This document shows, one piece after another, positions 26,645 through 38,234 of a stretch of DNA of 64,000 bases. Source of the stretch: Psoroptes ovis (Eukaryota; Arthropoda; Arachnida; Sarcoptiformes; Psoroptidae); contig PQWQ01000006.1 in NCBI GenBank assembly GCA_002943765.1, positions 2,914,001 through 2,978,000 on the forward strand. Reading direction: 5' to 3'. Both the position numbers and the translations under genes were made by a program. Numbering within the stretch: position 1 is the stretch's first letter; each line of letters starts with the position of its first letter. The notes below the pieces were generated by a model. That model did no database searches, was not told the DNA's origin, and saw only the letters and a program-made list of their open reading frames with translations.

Positions 26645-28469
26645 ATGACTAAGCTATTGAAAATTTTATTCATTGTTTTTTGCTGTTCAATATCATTATC
26701 GTTGCAGAATAATGAGAAAATTGATCATAAAACTGACCTAAATGCGCCCAATGTTAATACACGTCATGGTCAAATTCGTGGCCACGTCCATCATTTAAGC
26801 GAATGGAATAAAGTCTATCTCTATAAAGGAATTCCTTATGGTATGCTGGAATTTTTTCTCTTAGCTTTGAATTTCATTTTTCCATCATTTTCAGCAAAAG
26901 CCGAAAGATTTGGCCGCTCTCATATCATCGAGAAATTCGATAGCGAAGTTTATGATGCATTAAAGGATCGTGATTCATGTGTACAATTTGGACCAGCATT
27001 TTTGAATTCAACAGGAAAATCTGAGGATTGTTTATTATTGAATATTTTTAAACCAATTGTGAAAACAAATGATCTTGGTAATGATACGATGCCTGTTATG
27101 GTTTTTTTTCATGGAATCGGTTTTCAGTCTGGATCAATATTCGATTCCACCTATGATGCGACATTGATTACAGATTTAGGCAAACTCATCGTAGTGACTG
27201 TTAATTATCGTCTAGGACCATTGGGGTTTTTGTATGCGGGCACTGATACGGCACCGGGAAATCAAGGTTTACATGATCAAATCATGAGTCTTAAGTGGAT
27301 TCATGATAATATAGAGCATTTTGAAGGCGATCCCACGAATATAACCATATTCGGACATTCAGCAGGATCAGTTTCAGTATCAGCTTTGATATTGTCGCCA
27401 TTAGCTAAGGGATTATTTCATAGAGCAATCATGCAATCTGGTACAATTGTTCCAACATCTTTGAAAATGATGCACAAAGCTGAAGCATTAAACAAATCAA
27501 TTGAATTTGCGAAAAAACTTGATTGTCCTGCCGATGGTGATATGACCAGTATGGTTAATTGTTTGAAAGAAAAAACTATTGAAGAAATTGAAAACGTTTA
27601 TAATAATTTCACTGTGAAAGATTTATTTTCCAATCGATTGTTTGGACCAATATTCGATGATGAAATTTTGCCAGAAAATTCCATTAAATTCATAGATCAA
27701 CCAAACAAAATAGATTTAATATTTGGATTGGTACGTGATGAAGGTAGTCTATTCATACCACATTATTTACCCGAATTAATGGATTACCGTACACAAATGA
27801 CCAGTGAAAAAATTTCAGATGATTTTCGAGTGATTTTGTCTAATTTTAATGTGAAAAATGTTGACAAAATAATTGATTTTTACACCAAAAAAATTGATCC
27901 CAAAAATTTTTATCTCGTCCGGTATGTATGATTAACAATTGTTAGGTTAGAAAATTTATGGTATTTTTTTTTTCATTACATGCAGAAAAATGTTTGCTGA
28001 TTTTTTCGCAGATTTTCAATTCAATTGTCCAATGATACTGTTCGCGAAAAAATTGGCCGAAATTAACAAAGATAATAAATATTATGCATATCGATTTGTA
28101 AGACGTTCAATAATATCGGATAAATTATTCTGTTATGACTGGATGGGTGTTTGTCATGGCAGTGATTTATTATATACATTTAGTCATCCATTCATGAATT
28201 ATTATCTTAAAGATGTTCGTTTGAGTCATGATATTATAAAATCTTGGACACAATTTGCACAAAACAAACCCACATCACTACAAATTGGTCCATTTGAATG
28301 GCCTGAAGCGTTTGTTGTTGAAAATAATCAATCATCAATACGTTGGATGTTGCTTGATGTTGAATATCGTGTTGCATTCGATTTGAATAAAATTTCATGC
28401 GAACAATTATGGGAAAAACAATATTTAGATTGGCCACAATCACAAACAAATGATAAAGATGAATTATAA
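26645..28469 (+). CDS. Carboxylesterase-family protein with KDEL tail (copy 2)
   Basis: Three exons (26645-26840, 26895-27921, 27986-28469) give 568 aa, paralogous to the gene just upstream. Exon 2 is exactly 1027 nt in both copies and intron phases are identical, so this is a local duplication. Signal peptide: MTKLLKILFIVFCCSISLSL. The triad is S221 in GHSAGS, E348 in VRDEGS and H465 in GVCHGS. The nucleophile elbow has His where copy 1 has Glu, still fitting GxSxG. The oxyanion region reads HGIGFQSGS. The protein ends in KDEL. The start at 26645 is chosen because it puts the signal peptide at the N-terminus; an in-frame ATG at 26606 would add 13 residues ahead of it. Intron 1 (54 nt) has no in-frame stop, so its retention would add 18 residues. 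The AATAAA at 28524-28529 is the likely polyadenylation signal. Confidence 0.92.
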
Positions 28470-28540
28470 AATTTTTCTAATTTTTTTTTTTGAATTTTCC
28501 AAAATTTGAAATTTGAATTTTTTCAATAAAAATTTTTCAA

Positions 28541-28551
28541 AAGATGGCGGC
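28541..28551 (+). promoter_or_regulatory. YY1/Pho-type promoter element AAGATGGCGGC
   Basis: An exact AAGATGGCGGC, the YY1/pleiohomeotic core that marks start-site regions of many animal housekeeping genes, lies 86 bp before the start codon of the SRFBP1-like gene. It stands out from its AT-rich surroundings. If transcription starts at it, the leader would contain a 9-codon upstream frame beginning at the ATG inside the motif. Confidence 0.5.
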
Positions 28552-28636
28552 ACTTCTGAATTTATTTTTTTGAAACAACCATGTGCTTTTATTTTCGGGT
28601 TTTGATAATTTGATTTCAAATTCAATTTTTCGAGAA

Positions 28637-30051
28637 ATGGATAAAAATTTAGTCAATCATCAGGTAATTTGATAATTATTTCATGATAAAATGTAAAACA
28701 CCTGATTTAAATTCATCTTTTTTCATCGAAAAAGATTGTTTCGATGCGAAAAGTGGTTAAAATTGCAAGAAATCAAGTCGTTCAAAAAATTTTTCGCCAA
28801 ATTAATCAGCTTAAAAAGAAAATATCAAAATGGGAAAATTTGGATGAAAATGTTGATGATAAATTGAGAAAAAAGTAAGCTCACGATTACCCTCTATAAT
28901 TTTTAATTATTTTCTCTATATATTTCAGACATTTAAATGAATTGAATAAAAAATTACAATCAAAGTTGAATGAAGCAAAAGAATTAAAAACCATAAAACC
29001 AGATCAGATATCAAAACAAGCATTAATCAACGATGAAAAAATTCTTGATGATTTGATTAAAAAATCAAGTACATCGATGAATGATCGTCTGATTGCTATT
29101 GTTTGTAAAAATCGACAAATACAAATGAGTTTGAAAAAATTTCGTAATGAAAATCCTGGCTGTGAACAATGGTTACCTATTCAATTAGAATTATGGGAAG
29201 AAAAGCGAAAAAATAAATTTGGAAAAAATAGAAAAAATAGTGACAACAAATCAAAAAACAATAGCAAAGAAAAAAAGATAGAATCACATCAAATCAAACC
29301 AAACGAAAAATCTGAACAAAAAGTCTCTGATTGTCCAAAAACAGACAAAACACCGCTGATTTCACCGAAAAAAGTTCAGAAAAAATCTAAAAGTGAAAAT
29401 ATTTCAACAAAATTGAAGAAATCTAAACGCCATACTCCAACATTTGAAATAACAAAAATTCATGATGAAATTAATGGAAATGAACCAGAAATCAATGTTA
29501 TTAAAACAAAATCGGCCGTGATAAAACGAATAGATTTGAATTCAGTGGGAGCAGATAAAATATTTGAGGATAATAATGACGATAACGATAATAATGATAA
29601 CGACGTTAATGACGATAGCAAAAATAATGTTGACGATTTAAGTAATGACAAAGCTAAAAATTCCTCCTATTCATTGAAAGATGAATTTTTCCTCGATAAT
29701 CAAAACAATCATAAAATCGATCACATGGGTCAAGATTATATTCAAATAACTAACAAATCGGATGTTGATGATGATGATGACAATACTTATAAGAATCATA
29801 ATTATGATAGTAAAAAATTCCATCAATCTTCATTTCAAAAATTATCTAATAATCATAGAAAATTCAAAACACCTCAAAAATCATTTTCCACTCCCAAGCG
29901 TAGATATTTTGATGATGTTGACAATAATCAACCGCAAACAAAATCTGAACAAAAAATTCTTCATCCATCATGGCAAGCGAAAAAGAAATTGAAAGAAAAA
30001 CAGAGTATTTTTTCTTCAGCTGATAAACTGAATAAACATATAAAATTTTAA
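28637..30051 (+). CDS. SRFBP1/BUD22-family nuclear protein
   Basis: Three exons (28637-28663, 28735-28874, 28929-30051) give 429 aa. BUD22-family proteins act in early 40S ribosome biogenesis; the vertebrate member SRFBP1 also binds serum response factor. The N-terminus (NHQIVSMRKVVKIARNQVV) matches NNEVVKMRKEVKRIRVLVI of SRFBP1, and a helical segment with MKELKPD-like ELKTIKPD follows at about residue 75. The middle is charged, Lys/Asp/Asn-rich and probably disordered. The C-terminus LHPSWQAKKKLKEKQ... matches the family's diagnostic LHPSWEASRRRKEQQ. The first exon is only 27 nt but carries a good GTAATT donor and keeps phase. It is tail-to-tail with the SLC25A46 gene, 100 bp away. Confidence 0.88.
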
Positions 30052-30151
30052 TTATTCAGCTTTTATGTTTTAATATTTTGAAAATAATATTAATCAACTT
30101 AGTATTTATCAATAATTTTATATAAATAATTGGTGAATTTTTTTCCAATAA

Positions 30152-31634
30152 TTAATTATTAAAAATCATATCAATGCAATTTATTGTTAAATGAATAATC
30201 GATGCTTGTACAGTATATTGCAATATTAATGCGCCAAAACCTTTGAATAAACCACTAGGACCCTCTTGTAGTATAATTGTTTGATAACAATCACTTGCTG
30301 AATCATAATTGGTTATCAAAGGTATGACAGCTGTTCGTCCATCAACATTATCAATCAGTGTGCGTGTACCTTGTAAAAATAATCGATAAAGAATATTCTG
30401 AAATGGATATAGGATTATATCAGTCAATATATGAGCATAAAATGAGCTTTTCAATTCATTCACAACAGTGTTATCGGACATCTTTTTCAATTCAATCGAG
30501 TTTTTCATGGCTAATTCATTAGGATATGGCTCATCATAAAACTGTGATTGTTTTATCTGATGTTGGCTAGGCGTGATTCTTGATTTTAATTTATTTCTCA
30601 TTTTAATGATATTATCACTGTCATCGAAATAATATTTCATTATAGCTTGACGTATTAATGAATGAATAATATAATAACAGAGATGATATAAGATGCTAGG
30701 GCCGACCAAACGATAGAATGGTAATTTTCTATCATTACGAAAGTGTACGATACGCAATAAACCTTCTTTGATGTGCTCCAGTGGATATGGAGATTCACCA
30801 ACAATCAATGATTGTACCATCTCTATGCTACTTGAGCAATAAAATGGTGTAACAATCAATATTGCTAAACTTTTCAAAGCTAAATGCTTGACGAAACGCA
30901 ACGATACCAAGCCAGCCAATGTACTAAAATCAAATTCACTTAATAAAGAAACATGAAGACATTAATTCAACAAACTTAAGAATGAATAATGACAAACTCA
31001 CATGGGAAATTGTAACAGATTGTAAAGAAATGATTCAGATCCAACAAGAAGAACATGATTGATCAGAACAGTTGGTAGTCCTTTGAAAAATGTTGAAATC
31101 CCTTGTTTACTTTGTAATCGCAACATGAATGGTATCACAGTGAACGGAGTTAAATGATAAGCGAGACTTCGGTTATTTACCTGAAATGAAAATCATTAAA
31201 AATTATTCAGCGAATAATTGCGAATTTCATACCTGAGCTTGTCGGCGAAAAACAATAAAAGGATGACTGATGACATATTCATTTAACAACGAAACTATTG
31301 ATAATATATTCGAACGTGAATTTTCAATCAATGCATCATCTTTTACTTTTGCTTGTATAGGCCTGGATGGATTAACTACACCAACTTGTTTATTTCCAGG
31401 CGTATAATCTAAATCATTTACTTTGAAACTAGATTGATCATTGAAAATAGGTGACGGTGGTATTATTGAATATGATTCATCAAAATCAATATTAGATGAA
31501 TTAAAAAAATTTGAAATATTAGCATCATTTGTTGCTACAGCTGATGGTGTAGTCGGTAATTGCGTTGATTGTTGTACAAATTCATTTGATGATGGGAATT
31601 GATTTGTTCTATCTAAAGGCATATAATCTGACAT
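30152..31634 (-). CDS. SLC25A46: Mitochondrial solute carrier-like protein SLC25A46
   Basis: Three exons (31634-31233, 31180-31002, 30923-30152) give 450 aa. SLC25A46 is an outer mitochondrial membrane member of the carrier family that influences mitochondrial dynamics and lipid handling rather than classic metabolite exchange. Matches to the family include HPFIVFRRQAQVNNRSLAYHLTPFTVI (compared with HPCIVLRRQCQVN...YHLTPFT), LLKSL and PFY...IE-VQS in the middle, then DIILYP, LQGTRTLIDN and GLFKGFGALILQYT near the end. The first ~100 residues are Ser/Asn-rich and poorly conserved. It diverges from SRP68, with 302 bp between start codons. Confidence 0.92.
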
Positions 31635-31936
31635 TTTTTTCTTGTTTTTGGTAATTGAAAATTATTATATAATTATATAATCATCAAAATAAACATTTTA
31701 ATGAATGAACAGTTAAATTTTTCACACAATTTGAACTTGGGAAAAATCGAATTTTTTTTTTTTTTTTTTTTTTTGTTTATTCGTGATGAACGAAATGTAA
31801 AAATTAGAGTTGTATCGATAGTATTGACGATAATGCGAACTCGATATTTTTTGTCTGCCGTTTCTAGACCGACACGTTTCACGCGATCCAATTTTTACTT
31901 GAAATTCTTGACTATTTTTTAAAAATTAATCAAAAA
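31635..31936. promoter_or_regulatory. Bidirectional promoter, SLC25A46 / SRP68
   Basis: The 302 bp between two divergent start codons must hold both promoters. It contains a T23 tract at 31752-31774, a likely nucleosome-excluding stretch, and a more GC-rich patch at 31850-31890 on the SRP68 side. No clear TATA box was seen in either direction. Confidence 0.5.
31752..31774. repeat. Poly(T) tract (23)
   Basis: An uninterrupted run of 23 T in the shared promoter region. Confidence 0.95.
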
Positions 31937-33884
31937 ATGGAAGAAAAGCAGCAAATAACTGAAGAAATATCGATCAATGATCAAAATAAAGAGAATGATA
32001 TTCTTAAATTGGAAGGTTTGTTCTTTGATATTTTTTGTCGTTTTCTAATTCTTCATTGATTTAGTTTTAAGTGTTATAAAACAAAGTCAACAACAACATG
32101 GATTGAAACATGGTGATTATCAACGTTATCGCCAATATTGTTCGAAACGTTTACAACGACTTCGTAAAGCATTAGGATTCGTTCAAAGTGTCGGAACGAA
32201 AAATCGTACCACTTATCATGCTAAACCAGTGACATCGCAAATAGTGTTTGATGAAAAAAATTTTAATTCTAAAAATGCCATAAAATATCTTTACATTCCA
32301 TTGATTTGTGCTGAACGCAGTTGGGCATATGCTATGCAATGTAAACAAGAAGCTAGTTCGGAGAGTCGGAGAAAGTTTCATATGATTCGCCGTTTCCGTA
32401 AAGCAGTTTATTGGTCAACAAAATTGCGTGATTTGTGTAATGATGAAAACAGTCGTTGTGATGCGATCACCAAATTAGAAACTTGTGCATATGCTGACTA
32501 TTTAAAAGGCCTTTATCATTTTGAATTAGATCAATGGCAACAAGCATCTGATCTGTTGAATTCTGCACAAAACATTTACGAACAATTATATAAAGTTTTG
32601 AAAGATGAAGAAATTATGAGCTGGTACAAACAACGAATCGATGAAATCAAACCTACATTAAGATATTGTGCTTTCAATATTGGCGAAAGAAAAATAGGGG
32701 CCAAAGAATTGATCAAGGAGATTAAAAATGATCAAACACTCTCGAATAAAATTGATGTGAGCAAATCAAATAGAAAGAATTTCATATTTAGATATTTTGA
32801 TTTCAATTTATTTCTCATTTACAGCAATTGATTAGTCAAACAACAGAAAAACAACCCGATGCATTTGTTGTCGAATGGTTAGGCAAAACAATGTACATCA
32901 AGCATGATAAAATTTTGCGCTTCCTAGAACAACTCAAAGATCCTAACAATGATTGGAGTCAATTGAATTTTTTCGAACAAATGATTTTTGATTGCCGTGA
33001 TTGTTTGCAATTGTTACGCGATAATAATGCTGACAAATCATCGCAATATCACTATTTAACTTATTTACGGTTAGATTTGATCATTAAACGAAATCGTTTA
33101 CTAATAAAAACATTACAAAATCCTTCTGATTTATTGAGACAATATGAAGCTATTATTGGATGTTTCAATGAAATAAAAGCATTGAATCTATCACAATCAT
33201 TTCCCGATAGCTTTTTGGTTGAAAAATTCATGGCTGAAATTGATGCACAAACAATCGCATATAAAGCATACCGTTGTTATTATATTGCTCATGTGGCTAA
33301 AGAAAATTGGAAAGAATCAATTGCAATGTTGAATCGTTCAACTCACTATTGTCAAGAATCGCTGCAAAGTGAATATGTCTCTAAGGCAAGCATAATTTTG
33401 CATTAGTATTAGTTTCAAATACTTATTCTCTAACTTTTCTCTCAAAATTAGGACATGAAACAGGATATTCAAAAACTTTTGAGCAAAGCTAACACTGAAA
33501 TATTTCAAATATATGGTGAAAACATATCTAAAGATTCGGCTGAACAAGAATCACAGTCAACTGCACAGGATAATAAGGTAAAAATAAATTAAATTCTGGA
33601 ATGAAAATGTTTATAAATCTTTATATATTTTTTTATTATAGCCATTGATTGAACGTCTAGATACGTTTATTGATGATCCAGAATTATTGAATGGCAATTT
33701 ATCTTTTGTTAAATTTCCAATGGAATATCGTGCCATACCGGCTAAACCCTTATTTTTTGACCTAGCCTTAAATCATGTACGATTTCCTAATTTGGATGAA
33801 GAAATTAATGCTAACAAAGCACAAGGTGGACAATCTGGTCTTACTGGAATGGTTAAAGGCTGGCTTGGTGGTTGGCGTAAATAA
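31937..33884 (+). CDS. SRP68: Signal recognition particle subunit SRP68
   Basis: Five exons (31937-32015, 32065-32756, 32825-33385, 33452-33577, 33642-33884) give 566 aa. SRP68 binds SRP RNA and SRP72 in the cytosolic particle that delivers nascent secretory proteins to the ER. The RNA-binding N-terminal domain is strongly conserved (SVIKQSQQQHGLKHGDYQRYRQYC, compared with QIIKESQQQHGLRHGDFQRYRGYC), as are AERSWAYAMQ-KQEA and RYCAFNIG. The C-terminus keeps PLFFDLALNHVRFP and SGLTG-VKG. Exon 3 most plausibly ends with a GC donor (AAG followed by GCAAGC at 33386); an alternative GT at 33376 is in phase but weak and would drop three residues. The 3' end lies only 64 bp from the CPOX stop on the other strand; AATAAA at 33936-33941 may serve SRP68. 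Confidence 0.95.
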
Positions 33885-33948
33885 TTTTTTTTTTGTATTG
33901 ATAAAATTGAGATATGCCTTTTTCCAAAATTTGAAAATAAAATTTCTC

Positions 33949-35233
33949 CTATACCCACTCACGTGGATTTTTCAAAACATCCATCAATAATGATTCTTTT
34001 GAATTGTCTTCAGGATAATGTTGATATTCCCAACGTGCAACTAACGGTAAAGACATTAATATACTTTCATAACGTGCACCAGGCGTCATTAAGCCGAATT
34101 TCGTACCACGATCATAAATCAAATTGAATTCAACATAACGACCACGACGAATTAATTGCCAATGTCGATCACTTAATGAATATGCTTTTGTTGCATTGCG
34201 ATCGATAATTGGAATATAAGAAGGTACCAATGAATGTGCACAATCTTTTATGAATGCAAAAGCACGTTTTTGATCAGGATAATCGATGTCATCGAAAAAT
34301 AATCCTCCAATACCACTGAAATATTAATTTTAAACGGAAATCAATTTTCATTTGTCTGAAGTAAATATTGGAAATAAGAACTTACCGTCTTTCATCTCGA
34401 TGTTTGATATAGAAATAATCATCGCACCATTTTTTAAAACGTTTATAATAGGTGCTATCATGTTTATCACATGCTTGTTTTAAATGGCGGTGAAAATGTT
34501 TGGCATCTTCTTCATCCAAAATATAAGGTGTCATATCAGTGCCACCACCAAACCACCATATGTCTGAATTTTTTCCACTTTCATCAGATTCAATTTCAAA
34601 ATAGCGAAAATTAAAATGTAACGTTGGAACATTAGGGTTTCTTGGATGTATTACTGAACTGACACCTGTGGCGAAAAATTTCAAAGGCACATCTTTGGTC
34701 AAATGTTTGCCACGAGAACGCATCTGTTCAGCTGCTTGTGGTGGTAATAAACCATGTACTACCGATATATTTACACCAGCTTTTTCGAATACAGAACTAT
34801 CTTGCATTATACATGTAATACCACCACCACCTTCTTCTCTTAGCCAACGATCTGATTTGAAACGTTTGATTTTTGTTTCATCAATTTCATCTGTATATTT
34901 TGTTTCCATAGTTTCTAATGCTTTACAAAATTCACGCTGAACTTGCATGACGAATAATTCAAACCGATGCCTCATTGAACCATTTTTGGCAAATGATAAT
35001 AATTCATCTTTTGGAGTGATTGATTCGGCCATAAATTCATAATCATAATTATATGGTTCATCTAATGATGATGATTTTCCAAATAAACTGCCAAAACTGA
35101 ATGCCAACATTGTTGATCCCGTTATCGTTTTTCTGTTAACCATCATTGATGTTTTTGTCAATTGATTTCGATAAATATGATGACATTTTCTTGTCATTTG
35201 ACATAATGCAACACCAAAACATTGATGAAACAT
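33949..35233 (-). CDS. CPOX: Coproporphyrinogen III oxidase
   Basis: Two exons (35233-34386, 34315-33949) give 404 aa. The oxygen-dependent enzyme converts coproporphyrinogen III to protoporphyrinogen IX, the antepenultimate step of heme synthesis, in the mitochondrial intermembrane space. The first ~60 residues are basic and hydroxyl-rich with a hydrophobic stretch, fitting a mitochondrial presequence. The catalytic core is nearly textbook: EGGGGITCIMQD, KAGVNISVVHG, GVSSVIHPRNP, the NFRYFE region, WWFGGGTDMTPY, KKWCDDYFYIKHRDERRGIGG and RRGRYVEFNLIYDRGTKFGL. No catalytic residue appears lost. The intron falls within the RRGIGG signature and keeps phase. It converges on SRP68 and has a 0.9 kb upstream gap to PIGC. 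Confidence 0.96.
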
Positions 35234-36140
35234 TTTTTTTTTGTTTAAAAAAAATCAAATCAAAAAATAAAATAAAAATTTATTTTGATTCGCATGCAAA
35301 TGCAATGGTCATTGGGGATCGAACATAAAGTGGATATCGGTGAAAATCAGCTGATTAGTCGAACTTGTTTACATTTGATTTTTTTATCGTTTGCGCTTCA
35401 AACAATTTTCAAATGTTCAATAAATTGAATAGATTGTCCATAAAAACTTGACAATTCATTTTATTCGATTCAACAAAAACGAAAAAAATGTATGACAAAT
35501 TTTTCCAACAAATAAAAGATTGTTTATTTCTCTTCTATGACAAAATCAAACAATATTTAAAATGAAAAAACATCTACTAAGGTGTGTTTTCAACCATTCA
35601 ATGTGAAATCCCATCACTTGGAGCAACCTGTACGCACCTAAAATCATCCAATGATTCATATATAACTTGAAATTAAGTTTCACAAAATATTTCTTCATAT
35701 TAAAACAATTAATGAACAATGATAACAATTTATTAAAATCAACAAGGCAACCAAACATTTATCATCAATAATGATCTGCATCATAATTATAATCATTTCT
35801 CTATCAAAATCATTTCATTTTTCATCTTTGATTCCATTATCAAATGTCCTCAATTATATAATTGCAGTAGTAGTTTATCAAATTCAATTATTAAAATTTA
35901 ATTCAACAGCTTAAAAGTAAAGGCATTTACCTCAATAGATTTGATGCTAAAAATCAATTCATTGTAATACTACTTCTAAATTGAAAAACAATATAATAAT
36001 GATTATTGTTTTACTGATTTGATGATTATGACTCAAACATCATTGTTTTGAATTGAAATAATCTGTGAGAAAAACAGCTAACCTCATCAGATTTGATTCG
36101 CATTTTTATGAGTTATGATTTTTGATTGATTGATTAATCG
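35234..36140. other. Intergenic region, CPOX to PIGC (divergent)
   Basis: A 907 bp gap that must contain both promoters. A 12 bp perfect palindrome AATCAGCTGATT with an E-box core lies at 35345-35356 on the CPOX side. Otherwise it is AT-rich with no coding signal. Confidence 0.5.
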
Positions 36141-37754
36141 ATGGATGAATGTGATATCAATGAAAATTATATCAATAATATTTCAAATAAAATGACGAAT
36201 CAATTTATACCCGATAATGAAGATGATAAAAGAAATAAATATGATGAAAATTATCACCATCCAATCAAACAAAATTCAATCATATCAAGCAATAATAGTA
36301 ATAATAATAACATAGATAATGATTTTAAAAATGGTCATAACAATTATAAACATGAATTCAATTTCACTAAATTAAATGGTTTCAATAATAATATAAATTA
36401 TTACAATAATGAAAGATTGTCTAAATCTAGTCCAAACTCTGCTAAAAGTGATGAATGGCAAAAAGTTTTATATAAGCATCAAGGAGTTCCAGATAATTAT
36501 GTACCGCCAACATTTTTAAAAGATTTGAAAAAAAATGGTATGAAGTTTGCCTCAAGCTATGACAATTTCTTGATTATTTTGACTAATCTAATTTTTTTTT
36601 TTCATCCATGAACAGTTAATTTACGTCGTTTTCACTTTATGGAAATCATCATAGCAGCAAGCATTGTAACGCAACAAATAATATTAATTGTCATATTGAT
36701 ATTATTATTCATTTATTTTGATTCTTATGATAATGAATATGATCAAATTCTTTTCACAATCATCGCATTGATTACAATGTTTTTATATTCATTTATTTTT
36801 ATTTCAGCAAAATATCAAGGTAAATTATCAATGCAAATTTCATTGCAATAATTTTTCTTCAATTTTGAAAAAATAGAATTAATTCAAAATAAAAGTTGTA
36901 TTATATTTTTGATCGCTTGTTTTACAATGAGTCCAGTGCTTAAAACATTAACAGAAACAATTAGTACGGACACCATTTATGCTCAATGTACAATAATGGC
37001 CATCACACATTTAGCATTCCATGATTATGGTATCGATGCTGCGATTGTCAGTGAATCCATATCATTAAATGCAATATTTTTTGCATCAACATGTTTAGCA
37101 TCACGTCTGTCCACTAACTATCATGCATTCGCATTTTTAATATTTTCCACGAATTTATTCGTATTGATAAATCTAATATATAAATCATTATCATATAATT
37201 CAAAATTTATAACAACAATAATATTTACAATAATCACATTATTATTGATCGAATTTACATTTGGTTTTATTGGATTTTTTATATCAATAGTCTTTGTATT
37301 ATTTTTAAATTTGATATGTCCATACATATTTTTACGAATGCAAATATTGAAAGAGTGAGTAATGAAATAGCTGTAAGAATAATTTCTAATATTTTATATT
37401 TTCCAATTAATTCAATACAGCAATATTTATGGCCCATGGGATGAAGCAATCATCGATAGAAATGCGCTGAAATTTTCGACAAAAAATCTCAAAATTATTG
37501 AGAATAATAATAATAATTTGATAATTAATGGCTACAGTAATCATGATCATTGTAATGATAGATATCATTCTTCATTGACAGCAACATCAAGTTCAAGTTC
37601 AGCATCAACAACAAGCGCGACATCTAAAAATGCATCAACAAATATCATTTCAAAAAACAGAAATGATGATAATGAACCATTGAATGGAAATTTGATGGAC
37701 GGTTTGATTGAACATTTTATTATTGATGGAAAGCAAATAAACAGAAGAAAATGA
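36141..37754 (+). CDS. PIGC: PIG-C / GPI2 subunit of GPI-GlcNAc transferase
   Basis: Four exons (36141-36537, 36616-36819, 36877-37354, 37421-37754) give 470 aa. PIG-C is a polytopic ER subunit of the complex that transfers GlcNAc to phosphatidylinositol, the first step of GPI-anchor synthesis. Diagnostic stretches: WQKVLYKHQGVPDNYVPPTFL (about 103-123), MSPVLKTLTETISTDTIYA, DYGIDAAIVSESISLN, CLASRL and the terminal GPWDEA. Hydrophobic segments lie in exons 2 and 3. The acceptor at 36877 was picked over one at 36896 because only the former keeps frame. Compared with the usual ~300 aa, there is an Asn-rich N-terminal extension of about 100 residues and a Ser/Thr/Asn-rich C-terminal extension of similar size. 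Confidence 0.93.
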
Positions 37755-38234
37755 TTTTTTTTTTACATTTCTGTTTTTCATTATCATCAATACATTTATT
37801 CATCCTTCTTTTCTTTTATCTTTGGTTATTTTATTATTATTTATAAACATTTGTGTTCGTTATGAATTTATTTATTATTATTTACACAGTATTCGATGTG
37901 TATATGTTGATTTTTGATTACAACCACAACTTTAACATGATGATGATAATCTTATTTGTTAATAATTTTAAATTTTTTGTTTTCAAATTATGTTAATTTT
38001 TGTTCACTTTGAAAATTGTGATGTATTTGATGTTGAAATGCATTTCTATGTTTTTCTCTCCAACAAGATGTTTTTTTTAATAATAAATGTGATGGCTGAT
38101 TAACGATCAAAATTACAAATGTATGCAATGAATTCATTAATGAAGAATCAATGAAGAATTAATTGAATAAAAATTCAAAAAATGAAAAAGTGAATAAATA
38201 AATAAATAATTTAATTTTTTTTTTGAATTGTTAA
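37755..38234. other. Convergent intergenic gap, PIGC to SLC26 gene
   Basis: 480 bp of AT-rich 3' flank for two convergent genes. AATAAA occurs at about 38082 and 38165. Nothing else was recognised. Confidence 0.6.

Noticed and set aside
34668..34940. Plus-strand open frame opposite CPOX
   Set aside because: Shadow of the well-supported CPOX exon on the other strand.
35546..35758. 70-codon minus-strand frame in the CPOX/PIGC gap
   Set aside because: No motif, no splice partners, and composition is that of background.
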